Shown: in pieces, positions 1-8,128 of the stretch
Numbering within the stretch: the stretch's first letter is position 1
Layout of the letters: each line of letters opens with the position of its first letter
From: Natronorubrum aibiense
GTDB taxonomy: Archaea; Halobacteriota; Halobacteria; Halobacteriales; Natrialbaceae
Reading direction: 5' to 3'
NCBI RefSeq assembly: GCF_009392895.1
Contig: NZ_CP045491.1
Coordinates: 143,311 to 207,310, forward strand
Length of the DNA: 64,000 nucleotides
The notes under the pieces: generated by a model
Database searches by the model: none
What the model saw: the letters and a program-made list of their open reading frames with translations, nothing else
What the model was told of the DNA's origin: nothing
Position numbers and translations under genes: made by a program

Positions 1-250
1 CGATGAGTTTGTTCTCGAACGTCTCTCCGCGACCGATGTTGATCACTTGCCCGCGTGCGCGGATGACGTCATAGTCGCTGCTGTCGGCGCTCGCGCTCGT
101 CCCGAACGCCGTAGCAACTGCAGTCGTCGCGCCAGCGAGTTTCATGTACGACCGTCGATGGAGTAATTTCGAATTACCGTTCTCGGGTGCCGACTGGTCC
201 ATGCCGTCGGCGAATCGATCTGTGTCCAGTTCCGAAGGTTCGCGTGCCAT
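1..250 (-). CDS. Tat-exported beta-helix protein, N-terminal part only (cut by window edge)
   Basis: Only the first 83 codons are in the window; the gene continues past base 1. It starts MAREPSELDTD, carries a twin-arginine motif (RRSYMKLAG, near residue 32), then an Ala/Thr-rich hydrophobic stretch, and reaches the signature GETFENKLI. The same signature (GETWENKLID, GEVWENKLID) follows the signal peptide in the two beta-helix proteins at 679-1623 and 16619-18436, so this is a third paralog. The role is inferred as an exported, surface-associated right-handed beta-helix protein. The start is supported by a TATA-like box 27 bp upstream (277-288) and by the shared MAR N-terminus. How much helix or C-terminal module follows cannot be seen. 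Confidence 0.8.
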   Translation of the reverse strand, partial: MAREPSELDTDRFADGMDQSAPENGNSKLLHRRSYMKLAGATTAVATAFGTSASADSSDYDVIRARGQVINIGRGETFENKLI

Positions 251-276
251 GCAATCGGGTAATACAATACTACTAC

Positions 277-288
277 CATAAACTTTCC
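277..288 (-). promoter_or_regulatory. BRE/TATA-like box, class 2 (GGAAAGTTTATG)
   Basis: The box ends 27 bp before the ATG at 250, as expected for a leaderless haloarchaeal transcript. Near-identical boxes with the same spacing precede the genes starting at 1623, 6704 and 16619. Confidence 0.65.
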
Positions 289-301
289 CTTCTATTTTAC
301 C

Positions 302-314
302 TAAAATTTACAGA
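302..314 (-). promoter_or_regulatory. Shared upstream element TCTGTAAATTTTA (copy 1)
   Basis: This 13-bp sequence is repeated exactly at 1676-1688, at nearly the same distance (25 versus 26 bp) upstream of the TATA-like box of the next beta-helix gene. It could be an activator site or residual identity from gene duplication. Confidence 0.5.
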
Positions 315-678
315 CTCTAGATTCTATCTGAGTGTTTTGGGAAGAAATACTCGAATTTATCTATTGGTATTTTATATATCTCTCTCAGCTACTGGTCCGA
401 CGGGTAATCCCATATTACGACTCGTTCGTGGCCAAGCCGCCGGCTCACTCGATGGGTAATACGAATTTACCGACCACTTCAGTCAGTTTTCGATCGACCA
501 CACGTCACCAGCGGGCCGTCTCGAGAGATGGGGCCCTGATGAACAGGGCAGGTGGACGACGAACGAGCAGCGAAACGGATGGAGGGAAAATTGGAATCGC
601 GTCAGCGGGGAGGAGGTTGCGTCAGCAGGGTGGAGGAAGCGTCAGCGAGGGTCTCGCGTTGTACCGATACGTTCGCCG

Positions 679-1623
679 TTAGTTACTGCCAGTCGCGGCC
701 TCTTCGGGGGTTGTCGGCGTGCCCTTCGGGACGAATGCCTCGGGATCGGTACCCGAGTCGCCCTCGAGCTGGACGGTCGAGCCGGCGTGTTCGGCGATAC
801 CGGCCTGATCGTCGTAGTCGGTATCGCGGAGGACGACGTTCGTTCCCTGGCCGTTCGCACCGGCGTCGATGGCGGTGTTGTGTCCGTTCATTTCGATCTG
901 GCAGCCCTCGACTTCGACCGTGCCGGGCGACCAGGCCCAGATCCCACGGCCGACGTACCCGTCGTCGTCGACATAGACACTGGAGTTCGTCACCTTGCTG
1001 CCTTCCGTTGCGAGTCGGAAGTGCGAGACGTAACAATTGGCAGCGAAACAGCTGTCGATGTGGATCGTCCCGCCGCCTTTGTTCCCGGGCGCGGAGCCGT
1101 AGATCGCGTTGTCCGCGAAGCCCTGAATGTTGACGTTCTTGAAGTCGATGTGGCCGGAGTGATCGGGGGCAACCCAGAAGGCAGTCTGTCCGTGCCCGTT
1201 GGGGTTGCCGTTGCCAGTACTCGAGCCATCGCCGAGGTAGACGTTTTCGATGGTACAGCTCCCACCGGCGGTATCGGAGATACCGAACGTTGCGGAGCCA
1301 GTCCCGGACGTGTTCTCACCTTTGAAACCGATGTTGCGGATCGTCCAATCACTGCTGTGGGCAGTGATGACGATATCTTGACCGGTTGTCATGTCGATGA
1401 GTTTGTTCTCCCAGGTTTCACCGTCGCCGATGGTGATGGTCTGGCCGGTGGCTTCGATCTCCTCGTAGTCGTCCTCGGCGGTCGTCGTGCCGGCCGCACC
1501 GAGCGTGGTGGCCGCGGTCGCTACTGCTGCGAGCGAGCGCACGTAGCTGCGGCGGCTTAATCCACTGTTACGGGTTGCGTTCGGCGTAGTGTCCGTCTCG
1601 GACGTACGGGGGTTCTGCGCCAT
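679..1623 (-). CDS. Tat-exported right-handed beta-helix surface protein
   Basis: This is a 314-residue acidic protein. A twin-arginine signal (SRRSYVRSLAAVATAATT, about residues 23-42) is followed by ENKLIDMTTG and a series of short strands with repeated I/V-N-x and G-x-x patterns (TIRNIGFKG, IENVYLGDG, FKNVNIQGF), typical of parallel beta-helix (pectate-lyase-like) folds. It ends shortly after PTTPEEAATG. The paralog at 16619 has the same PTTPEEAA segment but continues into three extra modules that this protein lacks. A role as a surface polysaccharide-binding or -modifying protein is inferred from fold and context; no catalytic residues can be assigned. Confidence 0.85.
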   Translation of the reverse strand: MAQNPRTSETDTTPNATRNSGLSRRSYVRSLAAVATAATTLGAAGTTTAEDDYEEIEATGQTITIGDGETWENKLIDMTTGQDIVITAHSSDWTIRNIGFKGENTSGTGSATFGISDTAGGSCTIENVYLGDGSSTGNGNPNGHGQTAFWVAPDHSGHIDFKNVNIQGFADNAIYGSAPGNKGGGTIHIDSCFAANCYVSHFRLATEGSKVTNSSVYVDDDGYVGRGIWAWSPGTVEVEGCQIEMNGHNTAIDAGANGQGTNVVLRDTDYDDQAGIAEHAGSTVQLEGDSGTDPEAFVPKGTPTTPEEAATGSN

Positions 1624-1649
1624 ACATCTTCGTAACCTGGCCTTACAGC

Positions 1650-1661
1650 CATAAACTTTTC
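1650..1661 (-). promoter_or_regulatory. BRE/TATA-like box, class 2 (GAAAAGTTTATG)
   Basis: The box ends 27 bp upstream of the ATG at 1623. It matches the boxes at 277-288 and 16581-16592 in both sequence and spacing. Confidence 0.65.
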
Positions 1662-1675
1662 TTTGTCGAGGAAGG

Positions 1676-1688
1676 TAAAATTTACAGA
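1676..1688 (-). promoter_or_regulatory. Shared upstream element TCTGTAAATTTTA (copy 2)
   Basis: This is an exact copy of the 13-bp sequence at 302-314, in the same position relative to the promoter of a paralogous gene. Confidence 0.5.
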
Positions 1689-1689
1689 A

Positions 1690-2631
1690 TATATTGCTAA
1701 CACTGCATAATACGACACAATCTGTGACTATTCGTTCACGAAATTATGATGAACTACCCACCGAACCTGGCCTCGAGTAACCCGGCTTTGTGGCATAAAT
1801 ATCGGCTTACTTTGGGAGTGAGGGTTTCTACCGGTCGATCCGTTCCTAGTCCCGTTGACGCTACGACATCGACTCGGCTGTCGCTCGAGGTCGATCTGGT
1901 GGGTACCAGTCCGGCATTACTCGGTCGAAACTGACGGGAACCGACTGCGGATGGCGTTCACTCGGCACCTGTTATTCGATGGTGTGCCGCTGGCTGGGCA
2001 GTGTCGCCTCGAGCGGCTGACTGGGGCTCGCGAGTGCAACAACCGTTGTACCCGTCGGGTACTCGTTCCAGCCGTGGTCGTCGCTCGGCGATCGTACGGT
2101 GAGTCACGATGGTGAACACCGACGCTGTGACGGGTTCCGACGGCGACCGGTGTGGCAGACGATCACCGGCTATGCAAGGGCGCACTGCTCGTCGAGGCAG
2201 TTCGGTCGGTCGGATGCCTTGCGGACCGGTCCACTGTCATCGCAGCTGCGGTCGCGGTACGTATCCGACTGCAGTAGCACTGCAATCTCGTGCAGTCGCG
2301 TGCATCTGCAGTCACGTGTGACTGTTGTCGTGCAGCCGCGCCAGCGCGTTACAGTCGCATATCACGTCGTGTCGCTCACTGTGAGCCGAACGCGTACACG
2401 CGCGAAAGTAAACTTACTAATTGATTCTCTCGAAGACTGCTCCCCGGGAGCGATTCCAACCGCGAACGACTCGAGAGCCCCCGTCGCGATCCGGTAGTCA
2501 GTGTGCTTTCGATCGCGTCACCGACAGCAGGTCGCGCTCGAGAACGGAGATCCCGCGGCGTCCAACAACTGTGATCGCCCGTCGAGTACGGGTCCACAGG
2601 GCGACAGTACGACCGTTCTGCCCGCGGCGCG
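1690..2631. other. Gene-free stretch of about 0.9 kb
   Basis: No reading frame here has the acidic, GC3-biased composition of haloarchaeal genes; the open frames are Arg/Ser/Cys-rich. A run of TGCAG/GTGCAGT words occurs at about 2265-2335. I see no terminal inverted repeats or recognisable transposase remnant. Confidence 0.5.
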
Positions 2632-4422
2632 TCACTCCGTGCTCGAGACGACGTACATTCGGAACTCGTCGTTCGAGATCACCTTGTTCGCTTCGGGGGA
2701 TCGTTCGAACTCCTCGAGGGTGTCCTCGCTGTAGTAGAGCTCCTGATAGACGCCGAGTTCGCGGGTAATATCGTATTGTGTCATGATGAAGTAGTAGTCG
2801 ATGCCGTTGTAGGCGTCCGCGTAGTCGCCGTCTTCGAACGCCTCGGAATCGACGGTTCCGCTGTCGACCGTCGCGCCGCTCAGCGTCCCGTCACCTTCGA
2901 CGCCGTTGAGCCCGTGGTCGTATCGGTAGGGATCGTAGCCCATCCCCGCGTGGGGGAGGTCCTCGTCTGCGTGTTCAAACCCTGACTCGTAGCCGCTGAA
3001 CTTCTGATCGGTGACGTGCTGTCCCGGATCGTAGATCATGGGTGAGGCAAACACCGTCATCAGGCCGAGAACGAGACAGATACTGAGGCCGAGCGCTGCG
3101 ATGGCCGTCCCGCCTGGTCTCGAGACGTAGTTCGAAAGCGTGCCGACGCCACGTGAGATGGCAACACCAGCGAGAATTGTCAGGAGCACGGCAATGAAGC
3201 CGAGTTGACGGAACGCCATCGTCGGGGTTCCGACGAAGTAGACCACGAACATTCCGGTCAGCGGGACCATCGAAATCGCGAGATAGTTGACCAGCGACTT
3301 CGCTTCGGGGGCGAGTCGTGTCCGGCCGAGCCACACCAACAGAACGAACACGCCGACGATGAGCGAGATAATCGCCGACTCGAGGAACATGGTCACGAAC
3401 AGTTCGCCGAGACTGCCGCCGATTTCTGTGAGCGAGGAACCACGCTGGTCGACCTCGGCGCCGCTCCCGACGTCTTCAGTCAGGAGCCCGACGACCAGGA
3501 TGAGGAGCGCGTCTCTGAACCGCTCGTTGCTCAATGCCCAGAGCCCGAACACCACGCCGAGGACGATCGTGTGTGCGTACATCGTCGGGTGATCGAGGAT
3601 TGGATGGTCGTCGGAGCGCCGGCGGACGATGTACTGGACGCTGCTGATCGCCCCGAGCAGGACGACGATGTTGACCATCTGCTGAGGGTGGATTAACAGG
3701 AGTCCGATGCCGGACAGGACGACGAGGAGGCTAAACGGTGAGAGTCCGAGCGGGAGTCGCTCGATGGTTGCCCGCCGGCGGAGATACGCGAACACTGCGA
3801 AGATGACGACGGGGGCTAGAAAGAGCGCGTTCGAGTTCGTGTGGACGCCCATGTGTGTCGCGATGTTGTTGATCGGCAATACCATCCACGAGACGATCGC
3901 GGCGGCACCGATCGCCATACTGGGTCCAGTTAGCTCTCGCACGACCAGTGGCACGAAGATCAGAAACGGCACGAACGTGATGACCATGCTAAACAGCAGG
4001 GCGCGCTCGATCGGGATGCCACCGGCGTAATGAAAGACGGATGCGATCGAGTGAATCGCCGGATAGAACAGTTCGTGGGGTGCCAACTCGCCGGCGACGA
4101 TGTCTCGCGTCCAGCCCAGATGGGTGAGCGCGTCACCCATTCCGGCGAACCGATAGTTTCTGATCACCGGCAGGCTGACGATGCCGGTCACCGTGATCGC
4201 ACCGAGACCGATTCCCAACGCCTGTTCGCGTCCGCGACAGGTCAGTGCCATCCCGACGGCGATCGCCAACGCGACGGCGAACGTGACCCACGTTATCATC
4301 GGCGTGCCCGTGTAGATCGACGGCTCGTAGGTCGTCGCGGGGTTCGACCGCGCGACAAGTAGTCCGATCGCAACTGCGAGATATCCGACAACGAACGTGA
4401 CGTCGACTGTCGATCGGTTCAT
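2632..4422 (-). CDS. Large polytopic membrane protein, candidate glycan polymerase or GT-C transferase
   Basis: This is a 596-residue protein with about 11-12 hydrophobic segments over residues 1-460 and a hydrophilic C-terminal tail of about 130 residues. After the first membrane segment it has SNPATTYEPSIYTGTP. An early extracytoplasmic loop carries GDALTHLGWTRDI followed by ELFYPAIHS. The protein at 14062-15888 shares this layout and these motifs (HDALTHLGWARAI, DLFYPGIHT), so the two are paralogs. Acidic residues in the first large loop of a polytopic protein are typical of GT-C glycosyltransferases; a Wzy-like polymerase is the alternative, and no other polymerase is visible near the flippase. 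An ATAACAAA element lies upstream at 4496-4503. The function is inferred. Confidence 0.8.
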   Translation of the reverse strand: MNRSTVDVTFVVGYLAVAIGLLVARSNPATTYEPSIYTGTPMITWVTFAVALAIAVGMALTCRGREQALGIGLGAITVTGIVSLPVIRNYRFAGMGDALTHLGWTRDIVAGELAPHELFYPAIHSIASVFHYAGGIPIERALLFSMVITFVPFLIFVPLVVRELTGPSMAIGAAAIVSWMVLPINNIATHMGVHTNSNALFLAPVVIFAVFAYLRRRATIERLPLGLSPFSLLVVLSGIGLLLIHPQQMVNIVVLLGAISSVQYIVRRRSDDHPILDHPTMYAHTIVLGVVFGLWALSNERFRDALLILVVGLLTEDVGSGAEVDQRGSSLTEIGGSLGELFVTMFLESAIISLIVGVFVLLVWLGRTRLAPEAKSLVNYLAISMVPLTGMFVVYFVGTPTMAFRQLGFIAVLLTILAGVAISRGVGTLSNYVSRPGGTAIAALGLSICLVLGLMTVFASPMIYDPGQHVTDQKFSGYESGFEHADEDLPHAGMGYDPYRYDHGLNGVEGDGTLSGATVDSGTVDSEAFEDGDYADAYNGIDYYFIMTQYDITRELGVYQELYYSEDTLEEFERSPEANKVISNDEFRMYVVSSTE

Positions 4423-4495
4423 GTGCTCTCGAGGTGATCGCTATCCGTTCCGATGTCGATACGCATGTCTTGCTACCGAATCGTCGAGCCAGCGG

Positions 4496-4503
4496 TTTGT
4501 TAT
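4496..4503 (-). promoter_or_regulatory. Class 1 motif ATAACAAA
   Basis: An exact ATAACAAA on the minus strand (context GGATAACAAACC), 73 bp upstream of the start at 4422. Confidence 0.5.
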
Positions 4504-4623
4504 CCGGCTCCTATCCTGTCGGTCCCAGTTCGGATCCGTGTGTCCGTGACACACGGCTCAGTGTCACCGCTACCAGCCGTTCGTACTCCGTCGGTTGTGG
4601 CTCGTGGTCGGTGGCGGGCAGCT

Positions 4624-4705
4624 ATAGTAACAACTGAAACGGTTTACACACCGATCGCACAGCCGTCGTGCGATCGGGTATGCACTGACTTTCAGTGGCT
4701 ACTAT
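4624..4705 (-). mobile_element. MITE-like palindromic element, copy A (82 bp)
   Basis: The ends form a terminal inverted repeat: ATAGTAACAACTGAAA at the left against TTTCAGTGGCTACTAT at the right (14 of 16 pair). Inside is a perfect 10-bp stem, CCGATCGCAC (4651-4660) and GTGCGATCGG (4668-4677), with a 7-nt loop. Reverse-complemented, it aligns along its whole length with copy C at 35801-35883. It contains no coding capacity. No target-site duplication is obvious. Confidence 0.7.
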
Positions 4706-4949
4706 CACAGAACCACCGGCAGGCGTCGGTCTTGAGGCACGGGATTCTCACCGACCGTGTCGGCCTAGAAGCGTCGCGGCGTAGACGGCGAGGTGTATGC
4801 AACCCTTATCGATTGTGAACTGACGTGTACGGGTTGCGTTTTCGGGATCCGAACGATCAACGGTTCTGATGGTTTTTGTACCCGTTCGTGCTCCATCGGG
4901 GTGACAGCGAACAGTGGGCGTGCCACTGAGCAGTCAGTTCCGATTCACT

Positions 4950-6257
4950 ATGTCATCCATCGTTATCGACCACGTCAGCGCCGACGGTACGACCCTCGAG
5001 TGTGACGTTCGAACGTCACCAGCCCTCGAGCGGTTTTTTACGGACGAATCGTTTCGAACCGACTACGACGTCCCGATCGAGGACGTTCCCGAAGGTGTCC
5101 TCTCGATTCCAGTCCTCGCGCAGGTCTGTCCCGTCGCGTGGGCGAACGGGGCGGACGTCTACGTCGACGAGGTCGACGCGACGTTCGCGAGCGCCCTCGA
5201 GGCGGTCAAGGAAACGCTGTGTTCGATGCACGACTTCCTCGAGGGCGGGACGCTATATGCAAAGCGAACGACCGACGCCGAACCCGAAACTGGCGGTGAG
5301 AGCGGCCTGCTCTTTACCGGCGGCGTCGACTCGACGTGTTCGTACGTCCGCCACCGCGAGGAGTCACCGACGCTCATCAGCATTCGGGGCTGGACGATCA
5401 CGCCCGATCCGGCCGACGACGACGACTGGGACCACCTCCGCTCGCGCGTCTCGTCGTTCGCCACGGATCACGACCTCGAGACGGCGTTCGTCGAGTCGAA
5501 CATGCTCTCCTTTCTCGCCCATCCGATGTTGCTGGCCCACTACAAACGCTACGTCGACGGCGCGTGGTACAGCTCCGTCGGCCACGGACTCGGCCTGCTC
5601 GGCCTCTGTGCGCCGATGGCCTACGCTCGCGGTATCGAGGACCTCTACGTCGCCGCGACCCACTGGGAGGGAATCGACCTCGAGTGGGGCTCGCGGCCCG
5701 ACATCGACGACCACGTACGCTGGGCTGGAACGCAGTGTCATCACGACGCCTACGACCTGACTCGCCAGGAACGACTCGACCGCATCGCCGACTACGTCCG
5801 CAATGAGGACCCGACGCTCGAACTCCAGACCTGTAACGTCCGAATGGACGGCAACTGCGGCGAGTGCGAAAAGTGCTATCGAACTGCTGTTGGTCTTCGA
5901 CTTGCCGGCCTCGAGCCGACAGCACACGGCTACCCGTTCTCGGATGCGGACTACCGTGAGATCCGGACCGCACTCGAGGAGGGGAGGTGGGTCCTCGGGC
6001 AGGACGAACGCTACATGTGGGAAGATATCCGTGAGCGCGCTCGCGAAACGGAGCCGAATTCGGATGCCGAAGCGGCGTTCTTCGAGTGGCTCGACGCGGC
6101 CGATCTCGACGACCTCGTCTCCGACTCCGAGCCGCCGCTGTCACACCGACTGCTCCGTGCGGGCGCGAGAAACGCGCCGGCTCCGGTCTACAACACCGTC
6201 TATCCCGCTTGGACGTCCGCGAAGTCGGGACTGCGCCGCGTTCGATCCGACCGGTAA
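4950..6257 (+). CDS. PP-loop ATP pyrophosphatase (QueC/ExsB-like) with C-terminal Cys cluster
   Basis: This is a 435-residue protein. A PP-loop signature, FTGGVDSTCS, has G124-S128 as the ATP-binding turn, placing it with the adenine-nucleotide alpha-hydrolase enzymes that adenylate a carboxylate or carbonyl (QueC, AsnB C-domain, NAD synthetase). A CxxxxxxxCxxCxxC cluster (C295, C303, C306, C309; DGNCGECEKCYRT) resembles the zinc site of QueC. The protein is about twice QueC length, with an extra N-terminal domain of about 115 residues and a C-terminal tail, so queuosine/archaeosine synthesis is unlikely. The context suggests glycan or amide chemistry. The ATG at 4950 is preferred to the in-frame GTG at 4914 because MSSIVIDHV begins the folded region. 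The substrate is unknown. Confidence 0.8.
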   Translation: MSSIVIDHVSADGTTLECDVRTSPALERFFTDESFRTDYDVPIEDVPEGVLSIPVLAQVCPVAWANGADVYVDEVDATFASALEAVKETLCSMHDFLEGGTLYAKRTTDAEPETGGESGLLFTGGVDSTCSYVRHREESPTLISIRGWTITPDPADDDDWDHLRSRVSSFATDHDLETAFVESNMLSFLAHPMLLAHYKRYVDGAWYSSVGHGLGLLGLCAPMAYARGIEDLYVAATHWEGIDLEWGSRPDIDDHVRWAGTQCHHDAYDLTRQERLDRIADYVRNEDPTLELQTCNVRMDGNCGECEKCYRTAVGLRLAGLEPTAHGYPFSDADYREIRTALEEGRWVLGQDERYMWEDIRERARETEPNSDAEAAFFEWLDAADLDDLVSDSEPPLSHRLLRAGARNAPAPVYNTVYPAWTSAKSGLRRVRSDR

Positions 6258-6374
6258 CCGCAGGCGTTGCAGTCGTCTGGTTTGGCGGTACCGTCGATCC
6301 GACGTCACTCGGCCGCGTCGCTGCGCGTTTGGTGACTTCAACCGCAAAACTGCGTTCACCCCGACTCGTCCGAG

Positions 6375-6704
6375 TTACCGTTCCGGAACGCCGTAATCGA
6401 CGTGCACGTCCGGAACGCTCGCGGATTCGGGTGCCTCGACGCCGTTCCAGTCGACGACGCGGACGTTCGTCACCTGTCCGGCGAAGCGGAACCGTTGAAC
6501 GCCGACGTCGATCGCACCTTCCGCGACGCTTCCCGAGACGACCGTTCCCTCGGCGACCGGGTCGTGCGCGTCCATCTCGATCTCACCGTCGACGGTGATC
6601 TCGAAACTCGAGGGGACGCCGCGGCCGACGATCGTCACGAGGTTCGGAAGCTGGTCTGCATCAGTCGTGGCAACTTGGTTCTGTACCGGTGTGTCGCGTG
6701 CCAT
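6375..6704 (-). CDS. Stand-alone copy of the beta-helix C-terminal module
   Basis: This is a 109-residue acidic protein without a signal peptide. From LPNLVTIVG through SSFEITVDGEIE, VVSGSVAEG and QRFRFAGQVTNVRV it matches each of the three tandem modules at the end of the 16619-18436 protein (for example TSFEITVEGTID, QTFRFSGALTDVTI). Its N-terminus, MARDT, is identical to the first five residues of that protein. The ATG at 6704 is chosen because a class 2 TATA-like box ends 25 bp upstream. With no visible export signal it may be a fragment left by gene fission, a cytoplasmic chaperone-like partner, or exported with a partner. Confidence 0.7.
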   Translation of the reverse strand: MARDTPVQNQVATTDADQLPNLVTIVGRGVPSSFEITVDGEIEMDAHDPVAEGTVVSGSVAEGAIDVGVQRFRFAGQVTNVRVVDWNGVEAPESASVPDVHVDYGVPER

Positions 6705-6728
6705 ACTTCGGTAAGTCTGTCTCTGCGG

Positions 6729-6740
6729 CATAAGCCTTCT
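6729..6740 (-). promoter_or_regulatory. BRE/TATA-like box, class 2 (AGAAGGCTTATG)
   Basis: The box ends 25 bp upstream of the ATG at 6704. It is the same class as the boxes of the beta-helix genes. Confidence 0.55.
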
Positions 6741-6897
6741 TGTCGACTCATCGGTAACTGTTCGAGAAATATTGGCACTCAGATACAGCACGACGAATGA
6801 ATAGTCACCTTAGATATGACGAAAGATGGATACGAAACCCGGTCAGCGACGGTGAGGGAACGGCTCCCGTCACCACGCCGTCCGTCGAATCGATCGA

Positions 6898-8100
6898 CTA
6901 CCGAAGCGTCGCGAACGTGTTCAGGAGATCGCGAACGAAGGGACGCGGATCGTCACGACTGAGATAGTCGAACCGTGGCTCCTCGTAGAGCGTTCGTGCC
7001 ACCTCTCGTATCGCATCCGTCATCGGCGGCTTCTCCACGAGGTCGATGTCCTTTCTGAGTATCGAGTGGAGATACAACAACTCACCCCGAAGCAGGTGGC
7101 CGCCGATCCCCGGCTGGTAGCTGTGGTCGATTCGGTCCCGTGCGCCGGTTGCCAGCAGCCAGTAGTAGTACGGGAAATCCGCACCGGTTTGGACCGAGAA
7201 GGGAAGCGACGACCAGAATCGCGGGTTGACTTCCATGAGTTTGAACTCGCCGGTCTCCTCGTCACGCAGGAACTCGACCATCGCGAGCCCGTGCCACTCC
7301 AGTTCGTCGAGCAGCGCCAGCCCGGATTCCTCGAGGGCCGGGATGTCGACTGATTCGCGAAACGCGCTGGGACCGCCCGCGTAGCTGTAACCGCGGCGTT
7401 GACGGTGCTGGAAGGTCGCCACCGGTTCGCCCTCGTCGTAGAGCGCAAAGAAGCCGTACTCCTCGGTCGTCGAGACGTACTCCTGTACCAGCGGCACGTG
7501 GTGCATCTCCGTCCTGAACTCTTCGGCCGTGGCGGCTCGAGTCGACTCGAGATACTGTGTCGACGGCGGGGCGACGCAGGTTTCGGGCGTGTACTCCTCG
7601 ACGTACTCGTCGCCGAGGATCGTGTACCGCGGCTTGATAATCCACTTGCGCCCTTCCTCGGGTGCGGTAGTAAACAGCGCCGTCTCCGGCGCGGCGACAC
7701 CCGCCGTGTCGGCGGCCTCGAACAGTCGCATTCGATCCTGCGCTCGCGCTAACGTGTCGAACGTCGGCCACGGCGTGGCCACGTGCTCGGCGAACTCGTC
7801 TCTGTACTTCGACAACACGTAGATATCCGGCTCCCGAACGGGAATGATCGTCCGCACGTCCGGGCGCATCGCAAGCGAGCGCAACGCGTCTTTGTACGCC
7901 ACGAGATCCTCGTGTGGCGACGGCACGCGCACGGCCTCGTCACAGTACTTCGACTGAAATGCCGGGGTCGTTTCATCACTCGAGACGACGATCGTTCGGA
8001 TGCCGCGTCGGCCGAGCGATCTCGCACAGGCGACCGTACTCGGTGCGGCGATCCCCGGAACGACGACTGACTCGTTCCCGTTCCAGGCGGAGTTGTCCAT
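6898..8100 (-). CDS. ATP-grasp carboxylate-amine ligase
   Basis: This is a 400-residue ATP-grasp enzyme. It has an N-terminal Rossmann-like pre-ATP-grasp domain (VVVPGIAAPSTVACARSLGRRG), a central ATP-binding part (RKWIIKPRY, then VPLVQEYV), and the C-terminal metal-binding signature MVEFLRDEETGEFKLMEVNPRFWSS, where E and N ligate Mg. Such enzymes form amide bonds between a phosphorylated carboxylate and an amine. It lies 28 bp downstream of the GNAT gene (8129-9349) in the same direction, so the two probably form an operon. An amino-acid modification of a surface glycan is inferred from the neighbouring FemAB and GNAT genes. The substrates are unknown. Confidence 0.85.
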   Translation of the reverse strand: MDNSAWNGNESVVVPGIAAPSTVACARSLGRRGIRTIVVSSDETTPAFQSKYCDEAVRVPSPHEDLVAYKDALRSLAMRPDVRTIIPVREPDIYVLSKYRDEFAEHVATPWPTFDTLARAQDRMRLFEAADTAGVAAPETALFTTAPEEGRKWIIKPRYTILGDEYVEEYTPETCVAPPSTQYLESTRAATAEEFRTEMHHVPLVQEYVSTTEEYGFFALYDEGEPVATFQHRQRRGYSYAGGPSAFRESVDIPALEESGLALLDELEWHGLAMVEFLRDEETGEFKLMEVNPRFWSSLPFSVQTGADFPYYYWLLATGARDRIDHSYQPGIGGHLLRGELLYLHSILRKDIDLVEKPPMTDAIREVARTLYEEPRFDYLSRDDPRPFVRDLLNTFATLR

Positions 8101-8128
8101 ACGGGCACTCCAATACGGTGTAGAAATG

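Larger units (their letters stand above)
4423..4949. other. Divergent intergenic region with promoter motif and MITE-like element
   Basis: This region separates the divergently transcribed genes starting at 4422 and 4950. It holds the ATAACAAA element of the leftward gene and a MITE-like element at 4624-4705. No gene is supported. Confidence 0.6.

Noticed and set aside
552..1560. Long plus-strand open frames opposite the beta-helix gene
   Set aside because: They are Arg/Cys/Ser-rich or antisense mirrors of an acidic GC3-biased gene; the minus-strand frame has a Tat signal and a family match.
2099..2497. 132-codon plus-strand frame in the 1.7-2.6 kb gap
   Set aside because: Its composition is basic and Ser/Thr/Arg-rich, unlike haloarchaeal proteins, and no motif, promoter or paralog was seen.
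3205..4362. Series of acidic-looking plus-strand frames opposite the 2632-4422 gene
   Set aside because: They read as hydrophilic, repetitive antisense of a multi-TM protein; the minus-strand product has a clear paralog at 14062.
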